NCBI RefSeq assembly: GCF_015680405.1 | Contig: NZ_JADLJS010000015.1 | Coordinates: 1 to 64,000 of the forward strand | Length of the DNA: 64,000 nt | From: Pseudomonas pudica | GTDB taxonomy: Bacteria > Pseudomonadota > Gammaproteobacteria > Pseudomonadales > Pseudomonadaceae | Direction: 5' to 3' | Shown: piece after piece, positions 25,157 through 32,775 of the stretch | Layout of the letters: the number at the start of each line of letters is the position of its first letter | How positions within the stretch are numbered: the first letter of the stretch is position 1 | The notes under the pieces: generated by a model | Database searches by the model: none | Told to the model about the DNA's origin: nothing | What the model saw: only the letters and a program-made list of their open reading frames with translations | Program-made: the position numbers and the translations under genes

Positions 25157-27631
25157 ATGAAAAAAGCCCAACCAGAAAAAGGAACTCGAGAAGTGCATTT
25201 TCCCCTCCGCAGTCGCCAACTTCGCCTGTCATTGCTCGCCAGTAGCCTGCTTATCGCAATGTCGGCCCAGGGCCGGGAAAAGGTGAACGTGGATCTCCCC
25301 GCCGCACCGCTGGGCGAGGCCATAAACGCGCTCGCACAGCAGTCTTCGGTTCAGATCATCTTTGCCAGCGATCTCGGTGCAGGTCGGAACGCGCCTGCGG
25401 TGAAAGGGCGGTTCACACCTGAGGAAGCCCTTCAAACGCTGCTCAAGGACAGTGGCTTGCAGGTACAGGCCAAGGATGAACGCACGTTCGTCATCGTCGC
25501 GCAGGGTGCCACTGCAGCCAGCCCCGCAACCCAGAGCGTGCCCGTGGAAATGGCACAGATGGAAATCACCGCCTCGCGCACCAGCAGCAGCCTGGTTTCC
25601 GCAACGCGGCAATCCACCGTTCTGGAGCATGAACAACTGCAGGAGCTACGCCAGGGTTCAGAGAGCCTGGCCACGGTACTCGCCAAGGCGATTCCTGGCA
25701 TGTCCGACTCCAGCCGCACCGTCACCGAGTATGGCCAGACCCTGCGCGGGCGCAGCATGCTGGTCATGGTCGACGGGGTGCCGCTCAATACCAACCGCGA
25801 CTCTTCGCGCAACCTTGCCAACATCGACCCGGCACTGATCGAACGGGTCGAAGTCATTCGCGGCAGCAGCGCCATCTATGGCAGCGGCGCCACGGGGGGC
25901 ATCATCTCCATCACCACACGGCCTGCCGGTGGCGAAAACCGTGCCGAAACCAGCCTGAGCGCCACCTCGCCACTTAGCCGCCTGGGCAGCGATGGCCTGG
26001 GTGGGCAGTTCCAGCAGTATTTCGCAGGCTCCCAGGGCGCGGTGGACTACTCGTTCGACTTCGGCACCCGCCACATCGGTGCCTCGTACGATGCGCACGG
26101 CGACCGGATCGCTCCGGAGCCCAGTCAAGGCGACCTGTTCGATTCGAACATCTACAACATTGGCGGCAAGCTGGGGCTGCACATCGACGAGAACCAGCGA
26201 ATCCAGCTCGCAGTCAGCCACTACGACGCCCGCCAGGACACCGACTACGCTACAGACCCAAGCGTCGCGAAACTTCCCGCAGGCTCTGTGCCGGCCAATG
26301 CGATCAAGGGCCTGGACCTCGACGAGCAGAACCGCATTCGCAACACCCTGGTGAACCTGGAATACGAGAATCTCGACATTCTCGGAAGCCGGCTTTCTGC
26401 CCAGATGTACTACCGGGACTACTTCACTCGCTTCACCCCGTTCGACGCCCGGGCCGTCGCCACCCGCGGCGGCAACGTCGACCAGATCATGCAGAACAGT
26501 GAAGTCTTCGGCAGCCGCCTGACCCTGCGCACGCCACTTGGCGACAGCGGCAGTACCGAGCTGGTGTGGGGTGGCGACTATAACCAGGAGCGCAGCGACA
26601 TGCCGCTCGACGTCTTCGACCCTGCGGCTTATGACGCCAGTGGTGGCCTGGTATTCGACAAGACCGGCAAGCTCACCTACATGCCCCCGCTGAGAACGAG
26701 AAGCGCCGGTGCGTTCGCCCAGTTGCAGCATCGCTTCGACGAGCATTGGTCTATCGACGGCGGCTTGCGCTACGAATATTCCACCGCCGAATTCGATGAC
26801 TTCGTTCCGTTGTCCGAATCCACGGCTGCGTCCCCGGTGGCGGTGAAGGGAGGTGACATTCATTACGATGCGGTGCTGTCGAACCTGGGTATCGTCTACT
26901 CACCAGTACTCGGCCAGGAAATCTACGCCTCTTTCAGCCAAGGCTTCCAATTGCCCGACGTGGGCATTCAGTTGCGCAATGCGCGCCGTGGTTTCGATAT
27001 CGACGCATCGAACCTGGAACCGGTCAAGACCAACAATTATGAGCTTGGCTGGCGAGGAGAGCTGGGCAGCAACACCCTCGGCACTCTGGCGCTGTTCTAC
27101 ACCACCTCCAAACTGGGGGACGTGCAAAGTTTCAACAATGGCCTGATTCTGACCCGCACCAAGGAGCGCATCTACGGTGCTGAAGCCAGTGCCGATTGGC
27201 TATCGGACGATGCGGTGTGGGGCGCAGGGGGGAGTGCGACCTGGATGCGCGGGCGAGAAAAACCGGACGGCAAAGGCTGGCAAGACATGACCGGCTATCG
27301 CGTTCCGCCGCTGAAGCTGACCGCCTACGTGCAATACAAGCCGACCCTGGACTGGAGCAACCGCTTGCAAGCCACGTTCTTCGACGGCAAGGACTACAGG
27401 CTCGATGGCGTGGACAGCTTTGGTCGGCATCAGGTGAGTACCTATACGACAGTGGACCTGGTCAGCCAGTACCAGATCTCCGCTGACGACAAGGTAAGCG
27501 TCGGTATCCAGAACCTGTTCAATCGCGATTATTACCCGCTCTACAGCCAATTGCTGCGCAATAACAACAACACCAGCCACTTGCCGGCACCCGGCACTGT
27601 GTTGACTGCCAGCTATACGCACAATTGGTAA
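25157..27631 (+). CDS. TonB-dependent transducer-type siderophore receptor
   Basis: An 824-residue outer-membrane receptor. After a signal peptide (about residues 13-40) come an STN signalling domain (VNVDLPAAPLGEAINALAQQSSVQIIF onward, about 42-115), a TonB plug domain (RTSSSLVSATRQSTV...GVPLNTNR...ATGGIISI, about 140-260), and a 22-strand barrel ending in Trp (SYTHNW). The STN domain marks it as a transducer that switches on FecR/FecI signalling when loaded with an iron chelate. The ATG at 25157 lacks a good ribosome site; GTG 25193, preceded by AAGGA, gives a more typical signal peptide. The ligand (FecA-like ferric siderophore) is unknown. Confidence 0.92.
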   Translation: MKKAQPEKGTREVHFPLRSRQLRLSLLASSLLIAMSAQGREKVNVDLPAAPLGEAINALAQQSSVQIIFASDLGAGRNAPAVKGRFTPEEALQTLLKDSGLQVQAKDERTFVIVAQGATAASPATQSVPVEMAQMEITASRTSSSLVSATRQSTVLEHEQLQELRQGSESLATVLAKAIPGMSDSSRTVTEYGQTLRGRSMLVMVDGVPLNTNRDSSRNLANIDPALIERVEVIRGSSAIYGSGATGGIISITTRPAGGENRAETSLSATSPLSRLGSDGLGGQFQQYFAGSQGAVDYSFDFGTRHIGASYDAHGDRIAPEPSQGDLFDSNIYNIGGKLGLHIDENQRIQLAVSHYDARQDTDYATDPSVAKLPAGSVPANAIKGLDLDEQNRIRNTLVNLEYENLDILGSRLSAQMYYRDYFTRFTPFDARAVATRGGNVDQIMQNSEVFGSRLTLRTPLGDSGSTELVWGGDYNQERSDMPLDVFDPAAYDASGGLVFDKTGKLTYMPPLRTRSAGAFAQLQHRFDEHWSIDGGLRYEYSTAEFDDFVPLSESTAASPVAVKGGDIHYDAVLSNLGIVYSPVLGQEIYASFSQGFQLPDVGIQLRNARRGFDIDASNLEPVKTNNYELGWRGELGSNTLGTLALFYTTSKLGDVQSFNNGLILTRTKERIYGAEASADWLSDDAVWGAGGSATWMRGREKPDGKGWQDMTGYRVPPLKLTAYVQYKPTLDWSNRLQATFFDGKDYRLDGVDSFGRHQVSTYTTVDLVSQYQISADDKVSVGIQNLFNRDYYPLYSQLLRNNNNTSHLPAPGTVLTASYTHNW

Positions 27632-27644
27632 GGTGGTGAGCAAT

Positions 27645-27675
27645 CACCGGGCCGGTATCGAGCCCGGTGGTCTTT
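27645..27675 (+). terminator. Terminator after the TonB receptor gene
   Basis: CACCGGGC (27645-27652) and GCCCGGTG (27662-27669) form a perfect 8-bp stem around a 9-base loop, followed by GTCTTT. It lies 14 bases past the stop codon. The T-tract is weak but the stem is strong. The following stretch to 27888 (about 210 bases) shows no supportable gene. Confidence 0.65.
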
Positions 27676-27888
27676 ACATGTTTCGCTCTGCCAGGCATGA
27701 GGAAGGTAAAGCGGACTATCTATATTGGGCAGATAGCGCTCAGTGCCAATGCTGTCGGCCTGGGGACAGTGTTCAGACAGTTTGCGTTGCTGCTGTACAG
27801 GTCAAGCCTGAGGGTTACCCGCTGAAAGCGGCAGTTGATCGTTGCATGCCTGGTGGCATGGCAGGTGCAGTAACTGTGTTGAATACTT

Positions 27889-28248
27889 TTGAGGTCTGAT
27901 CACTTGGAACCCGTCAGCCTGCTACCCAAGCTCCTTGTTCGCAAGCCCGTCAGCGCTGATGCCGCTGCGATTGCCATCCTTCACATCCGCAGTTGGCAGA
28001 GCGCCTATGAAGGGCTGTTGTCGAGCCGTTACCTGAGCGCCCTGGACAGCAGTGTGGAACGCCGTGCGGGTTTCCTGAGGCAGGCAATCGAGTCTGGCAA
28101 TCCTTCCATTCGTGTAGCCGAATTGAATGGGCAGGTGGTTGGCTGGGTTTCCTTCGGCCCTAGCCGCGATCTGGACGCTGCGCAGTGCACTGCCGAACTG
28201 ATGCAAGCCAGCGCGTCTTTGAAGAGAACAGTCCAACGGAGAGCGCAC
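27889..28248 (+). pseudogene. Truncated GNAT acetyltransferase fragment
   Basis: About 115 residues (RKPVSADAAAIAILHIRSWQSAYEGLL through VVGWVSFGPSRDLDA) correspond to the N-terminal half of a GNAT fold, but the acetyl-CoA motif A and the C-terminal half are missing. The frame then runs, without a stop, into the next GNAT gene. The next gene has its own ATG and GGAGAG. The fragment resembles the first 80 residues of that neighbour (LHIRSWQSAYEGLL against VTVKAWQTTFQGIL), so it looks like a decayed tandem duplicate. An N-terminal fusion is the alternative. Confidence 0.6.
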
Positions 28249-29235
28249 ATGGACTTGCTCATTGCCCCGGCAGCCCCTGAGGACCTGGCAGGCATTGCGG
28301 CCGTGACGGTGAAGGCCTGGCAGACAACGTTTCAGGGCATTCTGCCGGATGCATTTCTGGCCGGATTGACCATCGAGGCTCAGCAACAACGGCATCGGGC
28401 CCTGATCGCCGTCACTGGAGTGAGCTACCACGTGGCCAAGGTAGCGGGCGAGATCGTCGGCTTCTGCTCGGGAGGGCCGAACCGAAGCCCGGGGTTCGGG
28501 GAGGCTAACGAGCTCTATGGTCTTTATCTGCTGCCGCATTGGCAAGGACAGGGCGTTGGGCGCCAGCTGCTGCTGGCCGTGGCGATGCAGCTTCAAGCGC
28601 CGGGCCGGCAAGGTTTGCTCGCCTGGGTGCTGACGGATAACCCGAATCGGTACTTCTACCGACGCTGCGGTGGCCGGGAGGCGTCTGTACGGTCCATTGA
28701 ACTGGCAGGGCAATCATGGCCGCTGACGAGTTATCGTTGGTCGTCTGCCCCTCCAGCCGATACCCGAGTGTTCAATCCAGACCATTACCTTGAAACGCTC
28801 GGTGGGCGCGTGTTCAGCCAATCGCGCAACGCCGACGCTTGGCGGCTCACCCTGCAGGCGCTGGAGGCTGCGCTAACGCGCAGTGGCCCGAAAGCGCGAT
28901 TGCTGTTGGTCGTGGGCATGCAAGCTGCGGGGAAAACCACCTGGATCGAGCAGCATCGTGGGGCAGGGGATGATAACGGCTGCCTGTATTTCGATGCAGC
29001 ACTGCCGCGGCGCGTGCATCGTGCGCCAATTCTGGCGTTGGCCGCGCGCATTGGCGTGCCGGTCTCGGCGGTCTGGGTTCGTGCCTCGGTGGAGCAGGCA
29101 CTGGCACGCAATGCGTTACGCCGCGCGGATCATCAAGTGCCGCGGGAGAGTATCGAGGCAGTTGCGGTTGCGTTCGAGCCGCCTTGCAGGTCAGAGGGGT
29201 TTGTCGAGGTTGTCGAAGTAACGGGCAACGATTGA
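28249..29235 (+). CDS. GNAT acetyltransferase fused to a P-loop kinase domain
   Basis: A 328-residue two-domain protein. Residues 1-165 are a GNAT domain with motif A LYGLYLLPHWQGQGVGRQLL (89-109) and NPNRYFYRRCGG (131-142). Residues 215-328 are a P-loop ATPase of the AAA_33/zeta-kinase-like type with Walker A GMQAAGKTT (223-231), a DAALPRR stretch, and helix VRASVEQALARNALRR resembling the lid of small-molecule kinases. A GGAGAG sequence 5 bases before the ATG supports this start. The combination suggests one protein that both acetylates and phosphorylates a small molecule such as an aminoglycoside-like or amino compound, which is inference. Confidence 0.75.
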   Translation: MDLLIAPAAPEDLAGIAAVTVKAWQTTFQGILPDAFLAGLTIEAQQQRHRALIAVTGVSYHVAKVAGEIVGFCSGGPNRSPGFGEANELYGLYLLPHWQGQGVGRQLLLAVAMQLQAPGRQGLLAWVLTDNPNRYFYRRCGGREASVRSIELAGQSWPLTSYRWSSAPPADTRVFNPDHYLETLGGRVFSQSRNADAWRLTLQALEAALTRSGPKARLLLVVGMQAAGKTTWIEQHRGAGDDNGCLYFDAALPRRVHRAPILALAARIGVPVSAVWVRASVEQALARNALRRADHQVPRESIEAVAVAFEPPCRSEGFVEVVEVTGND

Positions 29236-29316
29236 GCTGGCCACTCCTCCAATCGCGTGAAGTAGAACCTGGCTTAACCTGGTTCTCCAGCATGGAAGCC
29301 TTCCTGGAAAACGGTA

Positions 29317-29347
29317 TTGACCTCGAGTTAAGTGGAGGTTCTAGAGT
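29317..29347 (+). promoter_or_regulatory. SoxR/MerR-type promoter and operator
   Basis: A -35 TTGACC (29317-29322) and a -10 TAGAGT (29342-29347) are separated by 19 bases. The spacer region contains CCTCGAGTTAAGTGGAGG, close to the SoxR box CCTCAAGTTAACTTGAGG. The 19-base spacing is typical of MerR-family-activated promoters. No MerR gene with a matching operator lies nearby, so the regulator (SoxR is the candidate) is likely encoded elsewhere. It drives the DUF2165 and SDR genes. Confidence 0.7.
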
Positions 29348-29399
29348 GTCGTCCGGACTCTCTCGCAACTTCCGGAAACGAACTCACAAAGGACCAGGA

Positions 29400-29885
29400 A
29401 TGGACACTCCGACCTCACTGCTGATTTTCCAGATCACCTGCAGCATTGGCTTGAGCCTGTGGCTGAGTATCAGCCTGATCAACAACCTGCATGCTTTTGC
29501 CAGTTCGGCCGGAGCGATCGGGGCGACCATGTCGATGGCGCCGCTGGCCCAACCTCCCGCAATCAGCCTCCCACTGCTGGGGCGAGCGATGACTTCTCCC
29601 TCCCTCCATCGCCTGGCCTTGTCGATCATCGTACTGATACAGGCAGCCGCCGCCCTCACGGCCTGGGTCGGGTGCTATGAACTAGTGCTTGGCGCCGGCC
29701 TGGAGGCTTCACTGCCCTGGTTGAACCTGGCCTTGAGCGCAACGCTCGGGTTCCTGCTCGCCATGCTGCTGGGCGGGATATGGTTCGGCTACTGGATCCG
29801 CCAGGAAGGGTTGCAACTGACCCATCTGCTGCTGATGGTCTGGGTCCTGTTGCACTTCGTCGTACTCAATGTCCGGTGGAGTTGA
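29400..29885 (+). CDS. DUF2165-family membrane protein
   Basis: A 161-residue four-helix inner-membrane protein. It aligns with the DUF2165 family through NNLHAFASS, RAMTSPSLHRLALSIIVLIQAAAALTAWVG and a C-terminal LTHLLLMVWVLLHF. Function unknown. GGACCAGGA precedes the ATG at 29400. It lies 52 bases downstream of the SoxR-type promoter and 42 bases upstream of the SDR gene, so the two form a redox-inducible pair if the promoter reading is right. Confidence 0.75.
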   Translation: MDTPTSLLIFQITCSIGLSLWLSISLINNLHAFASSAGAIGATMSMAPLAQPPAISLPLLGRAMTSPSLHRLALSIIVLIQAAAALTAWVGCYELVLGAGLEASLPWLNLALSATLGFLLAMLLGGIWFGYWIRQEGLQLTHLLLMVWVLLHFVVLNVRWS

Positions 29886-29927
29886 TCGGTCGATGGATAC
29901 TTGCAGGATGCCAGGAAGGAGCAACAG

Positions 29928-30644
29928 ATGAAGACGATGATCGTAGGCGCCAGCAGAGGGTTGGGCCGTGCCTTGCTCGAAGGGCTCGGCAAGCCAGGGG
30001 ACACGCTGATCGGCGTATCCCGCAAACAGCCGGTCGACCTGGTCCTTGCCTCGGGCATCGATCTGCACTGGATCGATGCCGACCTTGCCAAGCCAACGGC
30101 AGCTGTAGCACAGATCGCGGATCGAACACCTGCCGATCTGGATGTCCTGATCTGCAACGTCGGCATCTGGGAAGAACACGCCTTCAGCGAGCACTACGCA
30201 TTCCTCGACGACAGCGACGAATCGATCACCAGGCTGGTCGAGGTGAACATCACCGCCACGCTGCTTCTGCTCAAGCGGCTGGTGCCGAAGTTGCTGGGTG
30301 CGCCCCGGCCGCAGTTGATCCTTACCGGTTCGACCTCGGCCCTTCGCCAGAGCGGGCGCCCGGAGGTGGCGTTCGGCGCCTCCAAGTTCGCCCTCAACGG
30401 CATGGCTGATGCGCTACGCGAAGGCTTTAGGGATGACAACCTGGCGGTGACCGTGCTTCACCTGGGATACCTGAATACCGACGACTCCCTGAACACGCCA
30501 TTGGCGCAAGCCGCAGCACGAGGCGAACGGCGCCAGGTGCCGGTGCATGATGTGGTCACCATGGTCGACGCGCTGTTGCGCTTGTCCGAGGCTTCGTTCG
30601 TAAGGGAGCTGATCTTGCCGGCGATCGGCGATGAGCGCTTCTGA
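29928..30644 (+). CDS. Short-chain dehydrogenase-like protein, catalytic Tyr replaced
   Basis: A 238-residue SDR-fold protein with cofactor motif VGASRGLGRAL (6-16), a DADL acidic motif and N107 of the catalytic tetrad in VNITAT. The usual YxxxK reads FGASK (149-153): Phe replaces the catalytic Tyr, while Lys and the preceding serine (TGSTS, 134-137) are kept. The NNAG motif is also altered to CNVGI. The protein may therefore bind NADP(H) without normal SDR catalysis, or use another base. GGAGC precedes the ATG by 7 bases. Confidence 0.8.
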   Translation: MKTMIVGASRGLGRALLEGLGKPGDTLIGVSRKQPVDLVLASGIDLHWIDADLAKPTAAVAQIADRTPADLDVLICNVGIWEEHAFSEHYAFLDDSDESITRLVEVNITATLLLLKRLVPKLLGAPRPQLILTGSTSALRQSGRPEVAFGASKFALNGMADALREGFRDDNLAVTVLHLGYLNTDDSLNTPLAQAAARGERRQVPVHDVVTMVDALLRLSEASFVRELILPAIGDERF

Positions 30645-30821
30645 GAATAGTTGGGGCGATTGCGCTACCACAGCGGTTGCGCGACAGCGAGGTTGATTGC
30701 CCCTTCGGACAATCGTGGATTCTGTTCCGATCGAGCCGAAGCAGACATCAGGTGTAGCCGCGGTCGAGCCGCAGCTGGCATGCTTGTCTGATCGCTAGCG
30801 GGAAGACGCAGGGAGTCTACG

Positions 30822-31328
30822 ATGGAACGGTCTTGCATCACTTATTACTTGGAAATGACCTCGGCTTCCGAGCTGCAGGAAAAACCACAGCGTTACGACC
30901 TTCAGATCATCGAATGTGAAGTGCCTCAGGCGGAATTCAATCGGTTTCTCTACAAGCTGGTAGGAACGCCCTGGGAGTGGGGCGATCTTGATTGCTGGAG
31001 CAGTTCCGAATGGCAGGCACTCGTTGAACAGGAGTGCCACCGTACCTGGGTTGCCTATCACCGCGGCGCGATAGCCGGCTATTACGAGCTTTATCGCCCC
31101 GATGGCTGTAACTGCGAAATCCGCTACTTCGGGTTGGCACCGCAGTTTCTAGGGTGTGGCTTCGGCGGGGCACTCTTGAGTCACGCTGTTCGATCTGCGT
31201 GGGAATGGCAAGGTACAGAGCGGGTGTGGGTACACACATGCACGTTCGACCATCCTGCCGCGCTTGGAAATTATCAGGCGCGCGGATTTCGTGTTTTCAA
31301 GCAGGAGGATACGCAGCCAAGCCAATGA
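30822..31328 (+). CDS. GNAT family N-acetyltransferase
   Basis: A 168-residue acetyltransferase. Motif A is seen in EIRYFGLAPQFLGCGFGGALLSHAVRSAW and motif B in ALGNYQARGFRVFKQE. The N-terminal half lacks features that would show the substrate. It stands alone, followed by a REP-rich gap. Confidence 0.82.
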   Translation: MERSCITYYLEMTSASELQEKPQRYDLQIIECEVPQAEFNRFLYKLVGTPWEWGDLDCWSSSEWQALVEQECHRTWVAYHRGAIAGYYELYRPDGCNCEIRYFGLAPQFLGCGFGGALLSHAVRSAWEWQGTERVWVHTCTFDHPAALGNYQARGFRVFKQEDTQPSQ

Positions 31329-31364
31329 GCGCTGGGGCCAGACTGCGAAAGCTCGCCATGGAAG

Positions 31365-31620
31365 AAGGCGGCCGTTCACGAGTGGCCGTTTTCGACCCAA
31401 AGCGGCCATTGCGCAAGTACTGCTATTGCTCATTTTTCGAGGCCGGCGCAAACCCTGTGGGAGCGGGTTTACCCGCGAAGCAGGCAACGCGGAGGATGGC
31501 ACGGGCTTTGCCCGTGTTCGCGGGTAAACCCGCTCCCACAAAGATCACCTCAGATACGAATGGCCGCTATGGGTCGAAAGCTGCCGGGTCGTGAATGACC
31601 GCTATCGACCCAAAGCGACG
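31365..31620. repeat. REP doublet with GACCGC/GGTCG flanking repeats
   Basis: A near-perfect inverted REP pair (GTGGGAGCGGGTTTACCCGCGAA near 31461 and TTCGCGGGTAAACCCGCTCCCAC near 31520) lies in the centre. On both sides are blocks of the type GGCCGTTTTCGACCCAAAGCGG and CCGCTATGGGTCGAAAG, which recur at 59470-59540 and 63507-63575. There is no gene in 31329-31645. Confidence 0.75.
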
Positions 31621-31645
31621 CCTTTTTCAGCCCCGCTCCGATCCA

Positions 31646-32191
31646 TCACTCTTTATTGGTATTGAGCTTGCGCAGATCTTCATAGGTAGCCGAGTGCACA
31701 AACCAGAAGCCGGAAACAATGCACCAACTCAAGCTGCCCAAAGCGGGCAGCGCACCGAGAGTGGTTAGCTGCCATTCTTGACTGAATCTGGAACAGCCCG
31801 CCCAGGGAAATCGTCGCGCCAGCACCGGCCTGCAGCCCTGCGTTGAGTCCGGCAGCCATGATCACGTCCTTGGCCGAGCGCAGCAGGCGCACGGCACTGT
31901 CGTCTGGCAGCAGCAGGTTGCCTACCGGCGTTAGCGTAGCGGCAGTCATCGCTAACAGCTTGGCGTCCAGGCCGAACAGCATTGCCGCTCCGCTGGCGCC
32001 ACCAATCAGCCCTATGCCGCCTTCGATGAACATACAATGGCCTTCAAAGTCCTCGCGAACCAGGCCCCGGGCAGCGACCGAATCAGCCACCAGCACCCTG
32101 CCGACTGCGGGGAAGTCCTCGCTACCCTTCGGCGGTCATCGCCCCATGGCAAACCTTGTAGAGCATGCCGGCGGGGGTGATTGGTAGTCAT
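31646..32191 (-). pseudogene. Frameshifted membrane-protein gene of unknown family
   Basis: From ATG 32191 to TGA 31646 is 546 bases (182 codons), but the coding content moves through all three frames by three apparent single-base insertions. The pieces read MLYKVCHGAMTAEG, then SEDFPAVGRVLVADSVAARGL...LLPDDSAVRLLRSAKDVIMAAGLNAG...LGGLFQ, then WQLTTLGALPALGSLSW...SATYEDLRKLNTNKE. Joined, they give a glycine-rich, probably membrane-associated protein with three hydrophobic segments. I do not recognise the family. Sequencing error is possible, though three errors in one gene with none elsewhere in the window argue for real decay. Confidence 0.6.
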
Positions 32192-32212
32192 CCTTGCCCC
32201 CGTGTCTTGTCA

Positions 32213-32590
32213 TCAACCGTCTATGGCGGGCAGGGTTACCAGCCTGTCGATCAGCGAGGCCAGATCAGGGATACCCCACGGTTTGGCCAGGAATGCGGCC
32301 CTCACGGGAAGTGAATGGGTATCAATGATCGTGTCGCCTGAAGTCAGAATCACGGGTAGGGTCGGCCACCTGCGCCAAATAACGTGCGCCAGGCCTAATC
32401 CGTCCATGCGGCCAGGCATGTGGATATCGGTCATGACCAACGCAGGAGGTTCTTCATGCGAAAGGTGGAGAAGCGCCTCGTCAGCATTTGCTGTGGATGT
32501 GATGCTTACCGCGTAAAGTGACGAGAGACTCTCTGCAGTGAGATCTCTGAGTAGCTCGTCGTCTTCCACGATCAGAATGGTTTTGGGCAT
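32213..32590 (-). CDS. Stand-alone response regulator receiver
   Basis: A 125-residue CheY-like receiver with no output domain. The acidic pocket is E9-D10-D11, the phosphorylation site is D55 (VMTDIHMPG), T/S83 is in LTSGD, and the lysine is in FLAKPWG. Such single-domain receivers relay phosphate or act by protein contact. It is divergent from the histidine kinase at 32776 (185-base gap), which is the probable donor. Confidence 0.88.
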   Translation of the reverse strand: MPKTILIVEDDELLRDLTAESLSSLYAVSITSTANADEALLHLSHEEPPALVMTDIHMPGRMDGLGLAHVIWRRWPTLPVILTSGDTIIDTHSLPVRAAFLAKPWGIPDLASLIDRLVTLPAIDG

Positions 32591-32775
32591 GCGTCGTTCG
32601 CTCGCTTCTCGTATGCGTTAGGGCGTCCTGGCCTTACGACGTTGCTCCCAAGCGATGAGTGGTGCTCCAAGCGCCGTGAAGGATCAGCGGCTATCGTAGA
32701 AGGGCGCCAAGTGAACCGCCTTCACGCTCTGCACGGTTTCCGGGGGCGTAAACCGTCAATCCGAAAGGGAAGACC

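Noticed and set aside
27633..27899. 88-codon frame between the TonB receptor and the GNAT fragment
   Set aside because: It begins in the receptor's terminator hairpin and has no RBS or recognisable domain.
31365..31620. CRISPR-like array
   Set aside because: The repeats are inverted REP arms in a doublet, not regularly spaced direct repeats with variable spacers.
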